Origin: Salipiger sp. H15
GTDB taxonomy: Bacteria > Pseudomonadota > Alphaproteobacteria > Rhodobacterales > Rhodobacteraceae
Direction of reading: 5' to 3'
Length of the DNA: 64,000 nucleotides
Assembly: GCF_040409955.1 (NCBI RefSeq)
Contig: NZ_CP123384.1
Span: forward strand, 744,001 to 808,000
The translations under genes were made by a program, and so were the position numbers. The notes below the pieces were generated by a model. It saw nothing but the letters and a program-made list of their open reading frames with translations, ran no database searches and had not been told where the DNA came from. Positions 37,252-46,612 of this stretch are shown here, one piece after another (positions within the stretch are counted from its first letter, which is position 1; each line of letters opens with the position of its first letter).

Positions 37252-38157
37252 TCAGTCGAGGTTGAACACCCGGCTCGGGTGCAGCTCACCCGCCTTGAAG
37301 ATGCCCACCGCGACCGGCTTGCCCTCGAACGAGGCCCAGGCCTCGTCGCCGTACTCGGCGTCACCGGGGATCACCATGCCCGCGTTGCCGTTGCGCAGCC
37401 GGGCCGCGCCCTCGGGGGTGCAGCGCAGCTCGGGCAGGTCGGCAAGACCCACCTCGACCGGCAGCAGCTTGGCGTCGAGCTCGGGCGTCTTCGCCAGCGC
37501 GTCGATCTCCTCGAGGCTGATCCCGTCCGAGGCCTCGAAAGGCCCGGACCAGACCCGGCGCAGGCGCAGCACGTGGCCATGGCAGCCAAGCGCCTCGCCA
37601 AGGTCGCGCGCGATCGAGCGCACGTAGCCGCCCTTGCCGCAGACCATCTCGAGCTCGACGTGATCGGCGTCGAGCCGGTCGAGCATGATGAGCGATTCCA
37701 CGAAGAGCGGGCGGGCCGAAAGCTCCATCTCCTCGCCGTCACGGGCGCGCTTGTAGGCGCGCTCGCCATCCACCTTCACCGCCGAGAACTGCGGCGGCAC
37801 CTGCTGGATGTCGCCGACGAACTGGTGCAGCGCTTCCTTGATCTCCTCGTCCGAGGGGCGCATCGCGCTCTCGCGCAGGATCTCGCCCTCGGCATCGTCG
37901 GTGTTGGTCGCCTGCCCCAGCCGCACGACGAAGCGGTAGGCCTTCATCGCGTCGGTGATGTAGGGCACGGTCTTGGTCGCCTCGCCGAGCGCCACGGCCA
38001 GAACGCCGGTCGCCTCGGGATCGAGCGTGCCCGCGTGCCCGGCCTTCTTCGCCGCCAGCGCCCAGCGCACCTTGTTGACCACCGAGGTCGAGGTGATGCC
38101 CGCGGGCTTGTCCACGATCAGCCAGCCGGAAATGTCGCGACCCTTCTTGCGTGCCAT
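37252..38157 (-). CDS. truB: tRNA pseudouridine(55) synthase
   Basis: A 301-residue enzyme that makes pseudouridine-55 in the T-loop of tRNA. The catalytic motif [14 protein letters not shown] with its Asp is clear, as are [11 protein letters not shown] and the [12 protein letters not shown] segment. Length is typical. The neighbouring gene of the usual rpsO-pnp locus is not in the window. Confidence 0.97.
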   Translation of the reverse strand: MARKKGRDISGWLIVDKPAGITSTSVVNKVRWALAAKKAGHAGTLDPEATGVLAVALGEATKTVPYITDAMKAYRFVVRLGQATNTDDAEGEILRESAMRPSDEEIKEALHQFVGDIQQVPPQFSAVKVDGERAYKRARDGEEMELSARPLFVESLIMLDRLDADHVELEMVCGKGGYVRSIARDLGEALGCHGHVLRLRRVWSGPFEASDGISLEEIDALAKTPELDAKLLPVEVGLADLPELRCTPEGAARLRNGNAGMVIPGDAEYGDEAWASFEGKPVAVGIFKAGELHPSRVFNLD

Positions 38158-38358
38158 GTGTGCCCCCGCGCCTCTTCGAGTTTCATCAAGGCGCGCCTGC
38201 TAGCAGGCGAAAGCCTCGGGAGTCAATCTGCGCCTGTGCCGCGCGATATGCATCATCCGTGCATGGGCGGTGCATCCGATGTGCCCCGCCCCGATCGCCT
38301 TTCCTCCGGCCGCCGTGCCCGCTAGGGTCCCCGCCAAGGTTCAAGGGAGACACCCGCC

Positions 38359-39147
38359 ATGCAGATGGCCGATCTCGGCGACGTCCGACTTCACTACCGC
38401 ATCGACGGCCCCGAAGAGGGTGCGCCGCTGGTGCTCGCCAATGCGCTCGGCACCGATTTCCGGCTCTGGGACAAGCTGATGCCGCACCTGCCCGCGAACC
38501 TGCGCGTGCTGCGCTACGACATGCGCGGCCACGGCCTTTCGGACTGTCCGGAGCCGCCCTTTTCCATGGGCGCGCTGGTGCGCGACGCCGAGCGGCTGAT
38601 GGACAGGACCGGCTTTCGCGACGCCATTTTCGTCGGCCTCTCGCTCGGCGGCATGGTGGCGCAGGGGCTCTGCGCCAAGCGCCACGACCTCGTGCGCGCC
38701 GCCGTGCTGTCGAACACCGCCGCCAAGATCGGCACCCGGCAAATCTGGGACAAGCGCATCGCCGAGGTCGAAGCGGGCGGCGTCGAGGCCATCGCCGACG
38801 CGGTGCTCGAACGCTGGTTCACCCCGCGCTTCCGCACCACCAACGAGTTCCGCGGCTGGCGTAACATGCTGATCCGCACACCGAAATCCGGCTACATGGG
38901 CTGCGCCGCGGCGATTGCCGGCACCGATTTCATGACCCCCACCTCGGGCCTGCGCCTGCCGCTCCTCGGCATCGCCGCCTCCGAGGATGGCTCGACCCCC
39001 GCCGACCTCGTGCGCGAGACCACCGACCTCGTGCCCGGCTCGCAATTCGCGCTGATCCGCAGCGCGGGACATCTTCCCTTTATCGAGAAACCCGGAGAAT
39101 ACGCCCGCGTCCTCGTCGATTTCCTGAACTCCCAGGGGCATATCTGA
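38359..39147 (+). CDS. pcaD: 3-oxoadipate enol-lactonase
   Basis: A 262-residue alpha/beta hydrolase of the protocatechuate branch of the beta-ketoadipate pathway. The nucleophile motif is GLSLGG (Ser near residue 97), and the SAGHLPFIEKP segment carries the catalytic His. It opens with the DLGDVRLHYRIDG type start of PcaD proteins. It overlaps the next hydrolase gene by one base, then a shortened PcaB-like gene. The other pca genes (pcaG, pcaH, pcaC, pcaQ) are not in the window. Confidence 0.87.
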   Translation: MQMADLGDVRLHYRIDGPEEGAPLVLANALGTDFRLWDKLMPHLPANLRVLRYDMRGHGLSDCPEPPFSMGALVRDAERLMDRTGFRDAIFVGLSLGGMVAQGLCAKRHDLVRAAVLSNTAAKIGTRQIWDKRIAEVEAGGVEAIADAVLERWFTPRFRTTNEFRGWRNMLIRTPKSGYMGCAAAIAGTDFMTPTSGLRLPLLGIAASEDGSTPADLVRETTDLVPGSQFALIRSAGHLPFIEKPGEYARVLVDFLNSQGHI

Positions 39148-39857
39148 TGGCGAAATTCCTGCTGATCCACGGCGCCTCGCATGGCGCATGGTGCTGGCGC
39201 GACGTGGTTCCGGCGCTGGAAGAGCGCGGCCACGAGGCCATCGCCCTCGACCTGCCCGGCCACGGCGCCGACCCCACCCCGCGCGACACCGTCACGCTGC
39301 GCCACTACGTCGACGCGATCCTCGCGGCACTCGACGAGCCCGCCATCGTGGTCGCCCATTCCATGTCGGGCGTGCCCGCGACGCAGGCCGCCGACCTGCA
39401 CCCGGAGAAATTCTCCCGGCTCGTCTACCTCTGCGCCTTCCTGCCCGGCGACGGCGACAGCGTCACCAGCCTCAGCCGCGACTGGCCCGACCAGCCGCTG
39501 AACGAGGCGATCCGCCGCGACGAGGGCGGCGCGACCTTCCATTTCGATCCTTCCCTGATCCGGGAAAAATTCTACCACGACTGCCCCTCCGCGCTGGTCG
39601 ACCGCGCCGCGCGCCACCTGACGCCGCAGCCGATCGCCACCCAGAAGGAGCGCGTCTCGCTCACCGGCCGGGTCGAGCAGCTGCCGCGCAGCTACATCCT
39701 CTGCTCGCAGGACATGGCGGTGCCGCCCGACCACCAGCGTGCCATGGCGTCGGTCTTGCCAAGCGACGAGGTCTACGACATGAGCAGCGCGCATTCCCCC
39801 TTCCTGTCGGATCCCGACGGGCTCGCCGCCCTGTTGGACCGCATCGCCCGGAGCTGA
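39147..39857 (+). CDS. alpha/beta hydrolase, salicylate-esterase/EstC-like
   Basis: A 236-residue alpha/beta hydrolase of the methyl-salicylate-esterase or hydroxynitrile-lyase type. The early HGASHGAWCW motif and the nucleophile elbow AHSMSG (Ser near residue 74) are characteristic, and SSAHSPFLSDPD holds the catalytic His. Its start overlaps the pcaD stop by one base. Methyl or other esters of aromatic acids are plausible substrates, inferred from the family and the pca neighbour. Confidence 0.87.
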   Translation: MAKFLLIHGASHGAWCWRDVVPALEERGHEAIALDLPGHGADPTPRDTVTLRHYVDAILAALDEPAIVVAHSMSGVPATQAADLHPEKFSRLVYLCAFLPGDGDSVTSLSRDWPDQPLNEAIRRDEGGATFHFDPSLIREKFYHDCPSALVDRAARHLTPQPIATQKERVSLTGRVEQLPRSYILCSQDMAVPPDHQRAMASVLPSDEVYDMSSAHSPFLSDPDGLAALLDRIARS

Positions 39858-39860
39858 CCC

Positions 39861-40652
39861 ATGTCCGCCACGCCCTTCGACAGCGCCCACCTGCACCGCG
39901 TCTTCCCCGCCGGGGACCTGGCCAGGCTGTTCTCGGACAGCGCCGAGGTCCGGGCGATCATGATCGTGGCGGGCACGCTGGCCAAGGTGCAGGGCGAGGT
40001 GGGGCTGATCCCCGAGACCGCCGCCAAGGCGATCCACCGCGCCTCTCTCGAGCTGCAGATCGACCCCGGCGCGCTGGCGAAGGGCACCGCCGAGGCAGGC
40101 AGCGTGGTGCCGCCGCTGCTCGCCGCCTTCGAGACGCTGATGCAGGCGCCGGACTACGCGCGCTACCTCGGAGAGGGCGCGCTCCCGGGCGACCTGCAGG
40201 ACTGCGCTCTGGCGCTGCGCCTGCGGCAGGTGCTGGCGCAGTTCGAGGCGGGGCTGTCCGGTCTCGCGGCCGAGGGGGAACTGGCGAGCCTCGCGGCGGA
40301 GCTTCCGGCGCTGCGCGCGGCGCTGCTCTGCGTGAGCTACGATGGCGCCGGGGCCGAGACGCTGCGCCCGGCGCTTGCGGCGGCGCTGAACCTCGGCGCG
40401 GAGGGCTGGGGTGCGGATAGGTCCCCGATCGACGCGCTGGCGGGCTGGGCGGCGCGTCTTGTCACTGCGCTCTCCGAGCGCGCAGAGGCCAACGCCCCGC
40501 TTGCCGCGCTGGCCATCCATGCCCGGGCGCTGAGCGCCACCCTGCGCAGCGTGCCCGGCAGCCAGCACGCCCGGCGCGATCTCGAGAGCCTGACCCTGCC
40601 GCAGCTGCTGCTTGCCACCGGCGCGGCGCTCTCCCTCGCGACAGCGCGCTGA
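39861..40652 (+). CDS. shortened PcaB-like lyase without the catalytic motifs
   Basis: A 263-residue protein that resembles the first half of 3-carboxy-cis,cis-muconate cycloisomerase (PcaB), which is normally about 350-450 residues. The N-terminal FSDSAEVRAIMIVAGTLAKVQ helix and the GTAEAGSVVPPL segment match. The HWGATSQD motif is replaced by LGEGALPGDLQD, losing its His, and the GSSxMPxKxNP signature of the fumarase/aspartase superfamily is absent. The C-terminal part is Ala/Leu-rich. It is probably inactive as a cycloisomerase: a decayed or repurposed PcaB. It starts 3 bases after the preceding stop. Confidence 0.72.
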   Translation: MSATPFDSAHLHRVFPAGDLARLFSDSAEVRAIMIVAGTLAKVQGEVGLIPETAAKAIHRASLELQIDPGALAKGTAEAGSVVPPLLAAFETLMQAPDYARYLGEGALPGDLQDCALALRLRQVLAQFEAGLSGLAAEGELASLAAELPALRAALLCVSYDGAGAETLRPALAAALNLGAEGWGADRSPIDALAGWAARLVTALSERAEANAPLAALAIHARALSATLRSVPGSQHARRDLESLTLPQLLLATGAALSLATAR

Positions 40653-40850
40653 TTAGGGCGGCACCACGCAATTCCAGCGACAGGCCGCCCCGCGCGGAAC
40701 TCTTGCCCCGCGGCCCGAGTTCGGGCTACGAGCAGTCAGCCATCCGGGCGGCACAAGATCGTCGATAGCCAGGCGCCTAACCCGCTGTGATCTCGAAAAT
40801 CGCAGTTTGCGCCCTATATCTTGACCGACAGAATGCAGAGGCTTTGACTT

Positions 40851-41177
40851 GTGAAGGAAGAGACGCTCATCCCCCCGCCAGAGGAAATGGCCGAGAACGC
40901 CCGCAACGCCGCGGGCTTTCTCAAGACACTTGCCCACGAGGGCCGACTGATGATCCTGTGCCATCTCGGCTCGGGCGAACGCTCCGTGGGCGAGCTCGAG
41001 GGGCTGCTCGGGATGCGCCAGGCGGCGGTGAGCCAGATGCTTGCCCGCCTGCGCGAGGAGGGCCTGGTGAACACCCGCCGCGACGGCAAGACCATCTTCT
41101 ACAGCCTTGCCACCGAGGACACGGCGCGGGTGATCGGCCTGCTCTACGAGATCTTCTGCGCCAAGGACCCCTGCTGA
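40851..41177 (+). CDS. ArsR-family repressor, SqrR/BigR (persulfide-sensor) like
   Basis: A 108-residue winged-helix repressor. The recognition region is MRQAAVSQMLARLREEGLV and the wing is TRRDGKTIFYSL, as in SqrR and BigR. Cys37 (ILCHL) and Cys103 (IFCAKD) are 66 residues apart, the same spacing as the redox pair that forms a polysulfide bridge in SqrR, so persulfide sensing is a fair inference. A third Cys is the last residue. The start is a GTG at 40851. No sulfide-oxidation gene is adjacent. Confidence 0.75.
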   Translation: MKEETLIPPPEEMAENARNAAGFLKTLAHEGRLMILCHLGSGERSVGELEGLLGMRQAAVSQMLARLREEGLVNTRRDGKTIFYSLATEDTARVIGLLYEIFCAKDPC

Positions 41178-41199
41178 CCGCAGGGGCGCCGCCCTAGCC

Positions 41200-43080
41200 T
41201 TATCCGTTCCAGTCCCACGGCCGCGTATAGGCGCCGAGGCACGTGGCGACGGCAGCCTCGTCATCTCCGCCGCGCTCGATGCGCGCGACCAACCCGCGCT
41301 TGCGGTCGTCGATCACCGAGGCCACGCGCGCGTGCAGCCCCTGCGCTTCGAGGGCGGCATCGTAAACCCGCGCGATGGCCAGCTTGCGCAGGTCGGGCTT
41401 GAACACCTTGCCGATCCCGGTCTTGGGCAGCTCGGGCAGAATTTCCAGGTATTTCGGCCAGGCGGCGCGCTCGTGGATGTGCACCTGTGCGTGCTTCAGA
41501 AGCTCGTCCTCGGTCACGGTCGCGCCAGAGACAAGCTCGACATAGGCGCAGGGCAACTCGCCCGCATGGGCGTCGGGCTGGCCGATCGCCGCGGCCACGG
41601 CGACCGCCGGATGGGTCATCAGAGCGTCCTCGATCTCGGCCGGGTCGATGTTGTGCCCGCCGCGGATGATCACGTCCTTGGCGCGGCCGGTGATCCAGAG
41701 ATACCCATCCGCGTCGATCCGCCCCAGGTCGCCGGTCCGCAGGTACCGGCCCTCGTAATAGAGGCCCTGGTTGCGCGCCGCGTCCGTGTAGGTGCCGCCG
41801 GGGATCACCCCGGGGTTCGACACGCAGATCTCGCCGATCTCGTCGATCGCACAGTCATGCGGCCCCTGCGCGCCCTGCCCGACGATCTTCACGTCGCTGT
41901 AGGGCAGCGGGAAGCCGACCGAGCCGATCTTCTTCACCCCGTCGGGCGGGTTCACCGAGACGAGGCAGGTCGCCTCGGTCAGCCCGTAGCCCTCGCAGAT
42001 CGACAGGCCCGCGACCTCCTCGAAGCGCCGGAACAGCTCGACCGGCATCGGCGCCGAGCCCGAGAAGGCGTAGCGCATGGTCGAGATGTCGGCGTCCACC
42101 TTGCGCTGCATCAGCGCCGAGACGGCGGTGGGCACGGTGATCATGAAGGTGACCTTCCAGCGCTCGCAGAGCTTCCAGAAATTGTCGAACACCCCCTCGC
42201 CGCGATAGCCCGCCGGGGTCGGCAGGATCACGTGCGCCCCCGAGGCGAGCGCCGACATGATCACCACCTCGGTGGCGAAGACGTGGAAGAGCGGCAGCGG
42301 GCACATGACGTTGTCGGTCTCGCGGAACAGCAGGCGCGAGCCGAGCCAGCCGTTGTAGAGCATCCCCGACACCCGGTGCTGCGCCACCTTGGGCATCCCG
42401 GTGGTGCCACCGGTGTGGAAATAGGCCGCCGTCCGGTCCCCGGTCGAGGGGGTGAAGGTCAGCTTCGTCGGCTGGCGCGTCATCTCGGCATTGAAGCACT
42501 TGATGTCGGCATGATGGGTGCGCGGCAGCTTGGGGCGCAGCAGCGGCACCAGCCAACGCTTCGGCGGCGTCAGGTAGCGGTTGAGATCGACCTCGAGCAC
42601 CGTCACCACGTTCGGCGCATGACGGCAGGCCTCGGCCAGCTTCTGCGCGATGTCGGTCTTGGGGAAGGACTTCAGCGTGACCACCACCCGCGCACCGGTC
42701 TCGCGCAGCAGCGCGGCGATCTGCTCGGGCTCGAGCAGCGGGTTGATCGGCGCGACCGTGCCCGCGACGGCACCGCCAAGGAAGGTCACCAGCGCCTCGG
42801 TGCAGTTGGGCAGCACCATGGCGACCACGTCGCCCTCGTTCACGCCGAGGGTGCGGAAGAGGTTCGCGGCCTGGTTGGTGCGCGCCAGCAGCTGCGACCA
42901 GCTCAGCGTCTCGGCCGGGTCCTTCGGGCCCGACAGCAGCTGGAAACTCATCGCGGCATGGTCGGGGAAGCGTTGGGCCGTCTGCGACAGGCAGGCGTGC
43001 AGGCTCTCGGGCAATGCCCGCTCGACCCATGGTTTCTCGGACTCGATCGCGTCACGATCGGCCTGCGTCACGAATTGCAT
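41200..43080 (-). CDS. acyl-CoA synthetase (AMP-forming)
   Basis: A 626-residue ANL-superfamily ligase. The P-loop motif is HTGGTTGMPKVAQH, the adenylation motif is YGLTEATCL, and TGDLGRIDADGYLW is followed by the hinge and the C-terminal lid. It activates a carboxylic acid, probably a medium- or long-chain fatty acid, to its CoA thioester. The ATG at 43080 gives MQFVTQADRDAI; an upstream open frame to 43185 is rejected. It runs convergent to the ArsR gene, 22 bases apart. Confidence 0.9.
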   Translation of the reverse strand: MQFVTQADRDAIESEKPWVERALPESLHACLSQTAQRFPDHAAMSFQLLSGPKDPAETLSWSQLLARTNQAANLFRTLGVNEGDVVAMVLPNCTEALVTFLGGAVAGTVAPINPLLEPEQIAALLRETGARVVVTLKSFPKTDIAQKLAEACRHAPNVVTVLEVDLNRYLTPPKRWLVPLLRPKLPRTHHADIKCFNAEMTRQPTKLTFTPSTGDRTAAYFHTGGTTGMPKVAQHRVSGMLYNGWLGSRLLFRETDNVMCPLPLFHVFATEVVIMSALASGAHVILPTPAGYRGEGVFDNFWKLCERWKVTFMITVPTAVSALMQRKVDADISTMRYAFSGSAPMPVELFRRFEEVAGLSICEGYGLTEATCLVSVNPPDGVKKIGSVGFPLPYSDVKIVGQGAQGPHDCAIDEIGEICVSNPGVIPGGTYTDAARNQGLYYEGRYLRTGDLGRIDADGYLWITGRAKDVIIRGGHNIDPAEIEDALMTHPAVAVAAAIGQPDAHAGELPCAYVELVSGATVTEDELLKHAQVHIHERAAWPKYLEILPELPKTGIGKVFKPDLRKLAIARVYDAALEAQGLHARVASVIDDRKRGLVARIERGGDDEAAVATCLGAYTRPWDWNG

Positions 43081-43249
43081 CGCTGCTGTGCTCCTCCCGA
43101 GCGGTCCCGGCGCGATGCGCGCCGAAACACCTTTTCCAAGTGTGGGAGGCAGCACCGCCTCCCGCAAGGGCTGTGCCTTTAGCACGCCGTTCCGCTACGG
43201 CAAAGCCCGCATGCGCGGTGATGACGTCAGGGCGATGACGCCGGGGCGG

Positions 43250-45049
43250 TCACTCGGCGGCAAGCCCGTCGGTGAACTGCAGCCGCGCCAGCCGGGCGTA
43301 GAGCCCGCCCTCGGCCACCAGAGCGTCATGCGCCCCCTGCGCGACGATGCGCCCGTGGTCCATGACGACGATGCGGTCGGCCTTCTTCACCGTGGCGAGC
43401 CGGTGCGCGACGATGATCGTCGTGCGCCCCTCCGCCAGCGTGTCGACGGCCTGCTGAACCGCGCGTTCGCTCTCGGCGTCGAGCGCCGAGGTCGCCTCGT
43501 CGAGCAGCAGCACCGGCGCATCGCGCAGGATGGCGCGGGCGATGGCCACGCGCTGCTTCTGCCCGCCCGAAAGCATCACGCCGCGCTCGCCGAGGTAGGT
43601 GTCATAACCCTCGGGCAGCGCGCTCAGGAAGTCATGCGCGGCGGCGGCCCGGGCGGCGGCCTCGACCTCGGCATCAGAGGCCCCGGGGCGGCCGAAGCGG
43701 ATGTTGTCGCGCGCCGAGGCGGCAAAGATCACCGGGTCCTGCGGCACCAGTGCGATGTGCTGGCGGAAGCCGTTGCGGCTCATCCGGTCGACCGGGATGC
43801 CGTCGAGCAGCACGCGGCCGGCGTCGGGATCGTAGAAGCGCTGGATGAGCTGCACGATGGTGGTCTTGCCCGCGCCCGAGGGGCCGACCAGCGCCACGGT
43901 CTCGCCGGGGTTGATGTGCAGGTCGATCCCGTCCAGCGCCTTGACGCCGGGCCGGGCGGGATAGGTGAAGTCGACCTTGTCGAAGGTGATCTCGCCGCGC
44001 ACGGTCGAGGGCACCGGCAGCGGCTGCTCGGGGTCGGTCACCGTGTCCTCGGCCTGCAGCAGTTCGACCAGCCGCTCGGTGGCCCCGGCGGCGCGCTGCA
44101 GCTCACCGAAGATCTCCGACAGCGCCGCCACGGCGCCGGCCACCATCACCGAGTAGATGACGAACTGCACCAGCGCCCCGGCGCTCATCTGCCCGGCGCG
44201 CACGTCCACCGCGCCCGCCCAGAGCACGCCGACGATGCCGGTGAAGACGAGGAAGATCACGATCGCCGTCATCAGCGCGCGGGTCTTCACCCGGCGGCGG
44301 GCGGCATCGAAGCTCTTTTCCGTGACCTCGGCAAAGGTCGCGCGGCTGATCTTCTCGTGGGTGTAACTCTGCACGGTCTGCACCGCCGAGAGCGCCTCGG
44401 CGGCATTGCCGGACGAGACCGCGATCCAGTCCTGGTTCTCGCGGCTCAGCTTGCGCAGGCGGCGGCCCAGCGTGAGGATCGGGATGATCACCACGGGCAC
44501 GATCAGCAGCACCATCCCGGTCAGCTTGGCCGAGGTGAAGAGCATCAGGGTGAGCCCGCCGAGGAACAGCAGCAGGTTGCGCAGCGCGATCGACACCGAC
44601 GAGCCGATCACCGACAGGATCAGCGTGGTGTCGGTGGTGATCCGGCTCAGCACCTCGCCGGTCATGGTCTTCTCGTAGAAGGCCGGGGACAGCCCGATCA
44701 CCCGGTCGAACACCGCCTTGCGGATGTCGGCCACCACGCGCTCGCCGAGCCGGGTCACCAGCGCGTAGCGGGCGGCGGTGCCGAGCGCCAGCAGCGCGGC
44801 GATGCCGAGCGCCGCCATGAAGTAGCGGTCGAGCAGCGCGCCGTCCTCGACGCCGAAATTGTCCACCACGCGGCGCACCGCCAGCGGCAGGGTCAGCGAG
44901 ACGGTGGCCGTGGCGATCAGCGCCAGCACCGCCGCGAGCATGAGGCCGCGATAGGGTCTCATGAAGGGCCAGAGGGCTCCGAGTGAGCCGAGTTTCCGGG
45001 ATTTCTCGCGATCGTCCTGCACGATGGCAGCCGGGTTTCCGTGGGCCAT
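43250..45049 (-). CDS. ABC exporter with fused membrane and ATPase domains (MsbA/LmrA-like)
   Basis: A 599-residue half-transporter that works as a homodimer. Six membrane helices span the first 330 residues; the nucleotide-binding domain has Walker A GPSGAGKTT, signature LSGGQKQR and Walker B VLLLDEATSALD, with the His of the switch loop in IVAHRL. Substrate is unknown: lipid A, other lipids or drugs are family options. The start is set at MAHGNPAAIV; the frame upstream is open but is not family-like. Confidence 0.92.
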   Translation of the reverse strand: MAHGNPAAIVQDDREKSRKLGSLGALWPFMRPYRGLMLAAVLALIATATVSLTLPLAVRRVVDNFGVEDGALLDRYFMAALGIAALLALGTAARYALVTRLGERVVADIRKAVFDRVIGLSPAFYEKTMTGEVLSRITTDTTLILSVIGSSVSIALRNLLLFLGGLTLMLFTSAKLTGMVLLIVPVVIIPILTLGRRLRKLSRENQDWIAVSSGNAAEALSAVQTVQSYTHEKISRATFAEVTEKSFDAARRRVKTRALMTAIVIFLVFTGIVGVLWAGAVDVRAGQMSAGALVQFVIYSVMVAGAVAALSEIFGELQRAAGATERLVELLQAEDTVTDPEQPLPVPSTVRGEITFDKVDFTYPARPGVKALDGIDLHINPGETVALVGPSGAGKTTIVQLIQRFYDPDAGRVLLDGIPVDRMSRNGFRQHIALVPQDPVIFAASARDNIRFGRPGASDAEVEAAARAAAAHDFLSALPEGYDTYLGERGVMLSGGQKQRVAIARAILRDAPVLLLDEATSALDAESERAVQQAVDTLAEGRTTIIVAHRLATVKKADRIVVMDHGRIVAQGAHDALVAEGGLYARLARLQFTDGLAAE

Positions 45050-45200
45050 GGCCGCTCCTTTGTCTGCAGCACGGTATTGGGGGCCCGCGCGCCCTGCGTC
45101 AAGGCGCGGGTTGTCACGGCCGCGCGCAACGGGCTCGCGTGACACGGAACGGCACCTGAGGCGCTGGATGCGATCGGATGGCGATGTCGGGGGAGCTTGG

Positions 45201-45271
45201 AGCGGGCGGCGGGAATCGAACCCGCGTCATTAGCTTGGAAGGCTAAGGTCTTACCACTACACAACGCCCGC
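45201..45271 (-). tRNA. tRNA-Gly (anticodon TCC)
   Basis: On the minus strand the 7-bp acceptor stem is GCGGGCG/CGCCCGC with discriminator T, the D arm contains GTGTAGTGGTAAGAC, the anticodon stem TTAGC/GCTAA closes a 7-base loop with TCC at positions 34-36, and the T loop is GGTTCGATTCC with a 5-bp stem. The gene has 71 bases and CCA is not encoded. Confidence 0.97.
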
Positions 45272-45414
45272 GTAGTGGCCGGAGAGATATTGCAACCGAT
45301 CGGCCCGGTCAACCGCCCCCGCGCCGCTTTTGCCGGATGCCGCAGCGTTTTTCCGGTGATCCGCGCCGCCGTTCCCGGCGTATCCCCCGGGCAAGCTACG
45401 GAAAGGCCCTCCCG

Positions 45415-45825
45415 ATGCAGACCCTCCTCCTTTACGGCGTCACCGCCGCAGTGTTCCTCGGCCTCGACATGCTCGGCCTGCGCTTCCTCATCCGCCCGGT
45501 CTTCGAGCGGCACGTGGGGCACCTGCTGGCCGAGCCGCTGCGGCTCGGGCCGGCGGCGGGCTTCTACGCCGCCTATGTCGTGGGGGTGCTGGTCTTCGTC
45601 TCGCTGCCGGCGCTGCGCGAAGGATCGGCGGTGCAGGCACTTCTGATGGGCGCGCTGCTGGGGCTGATGTGCTACGGCACCTACGAGATGACCAACCTCG
45701 CGACGCTCGCCGACTGGAGCTGGGAGCAGGTGATCGCCGACTGCCTCTGGGGCGCGGCGCTGACCGGGGTCTCGGCCTGGGCCGGGGTGGCGGCGGTGAC
45801 GGCGCTCTGGCCGAAGGGCGCGTGA
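45415..45825 (+). CDS. DUF2177 family membrane protein
   Basis: A 136-residue inner-membrane protein with four predicted helices: residues about 4-24, 47-63, 76-92 and 110-130. The GxYExTNxAT pattern (GTYEMTNLAT) and the following DWSWEQVIAD loop are the DUF2177 signature. Function is unknown. It is transcribed away from the tRNA and convergent to the SDR gene of the rpoE operon. Confidence 0.87.
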   Translation: MQTLLLYGVTAAVFLGLDMLGLRFLIRPVFERHVGHLLAEPLRLGPAAGFYAAYVVGVLVFVSLPALREGSAVQALLMGALLGLMCYGTYEMTNLATLADWSWEQVIADCLWGAALTGVSAWAGVAAVTALWPKGA

Positions 45826-45862
45826 GCCCCCTTCCCCGCGACAGGACCGGAGGAAGGGGAGC

Positions 45863-46600
45863 TCAGCCCCCAAGCCGCGCCGTGAGGCGCAGGGCAAGGG
45901 GATAGGGAAGCAGGCGCAAGAGCTTCAGCGCGTAGGTGAAGCGCCGGGGGAAATGGATCTCGAAGCCGCGCCGGCCCATGCCCCGCGCCACCGCCCGCGC
46001 CGCCTCGCCGGGCTCGATGATCGCGGGCATGTCGAAATCGTTCTTGTCGGTCAGGCGTGTCCGCACGAAGCCCGGGCACACGAGCCGCACGTCGACGCGC
46101 GGCTCCAGCTCGATGCGCAGCGACTCGGCAAGGTTGATGATCGCCGCCTTGCTCGCCGAATAGGCCTGTCCCTTCGGCAGCCCGAAATACCCCGCGACCG
46201 AGCCGAAGAGCACGAGCTGCCCGCCCTCGCGCAGCAGCCGGGGCGCGAGCTGCGCGACCAGCAGCGTGCCGGTCACGTTGACCTGCACCAGCGCGGCGGT
46301 CCGCTCGGGGTCCAGATCCACCACCCGCGCCGGATCGTAGAGCGCGGCGGTGCAGATGAGCGCATCGAGAGGCCCGCCCTCCGCCACGTGTTCGGCGGCC
46401 GCCGCCAGCGTCTCGCGCAGGGCAAGGTCGAGCGGCAGCACCTCGGCGCCGCCGCAGGCGCTGGCCAGTGCCGTCAGCGCCGCTCCGTCGCGGGCCGAGA
46501 GCACCAGCCGCGCGCCCTGAGCAGCCAGTTCCTGAGCCAGCGCGGCGCCGATGCCCGAACTCGCGCCGATGATCCAGATGCGTCTGCCCGCGAAATCCAT
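45863..46600 (-). CDS. SDR-family oxidoreductase of the rpoE operon
   Basis: A 245-residue short-chain dehydrogenase with an intact site: GASSGIG loop, Ser in LFGSVAG, and YSASK with both Tyr and Lys. It lies 12 bases after chrR, so it should be expressed with rpoE-chrR. A dehydrogenase is a known member of the RpoE regulon region in Rhodobacter, by recollection, but the substrate is unknown. Confidence 0.87.
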   Translation of the reverse strand: MDFAGRRIWIIGASSGIGAALAQELAAQGARLVLSARDGAALTALASACGGAEVLPLDLALRETLAAAAEHVAEGGPLDALICTAALYDPARVVDLDPERTAALVQVNVTGTLLVAQLAPRLLREGGQLVLFGSVAGYFGLPKGQAYSASKAAIINLAESLRIELEPRVDVRLVCPGFVRTRLTDKNDFDMPAIIEPGEAARAVARGMGRRGFEIHFPRRFTYALKLLRLLPYPLALRLTARLGG

Positions 46601-46612
46601 GGTGGCCCCGGC

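Noticed and set aside
45201..45271. A prophage or island attachment site at tRNA-Gly
   Set aside because: No integrase, direct repeat of the tRNA 3' end or composition change is visible on either side in this window.
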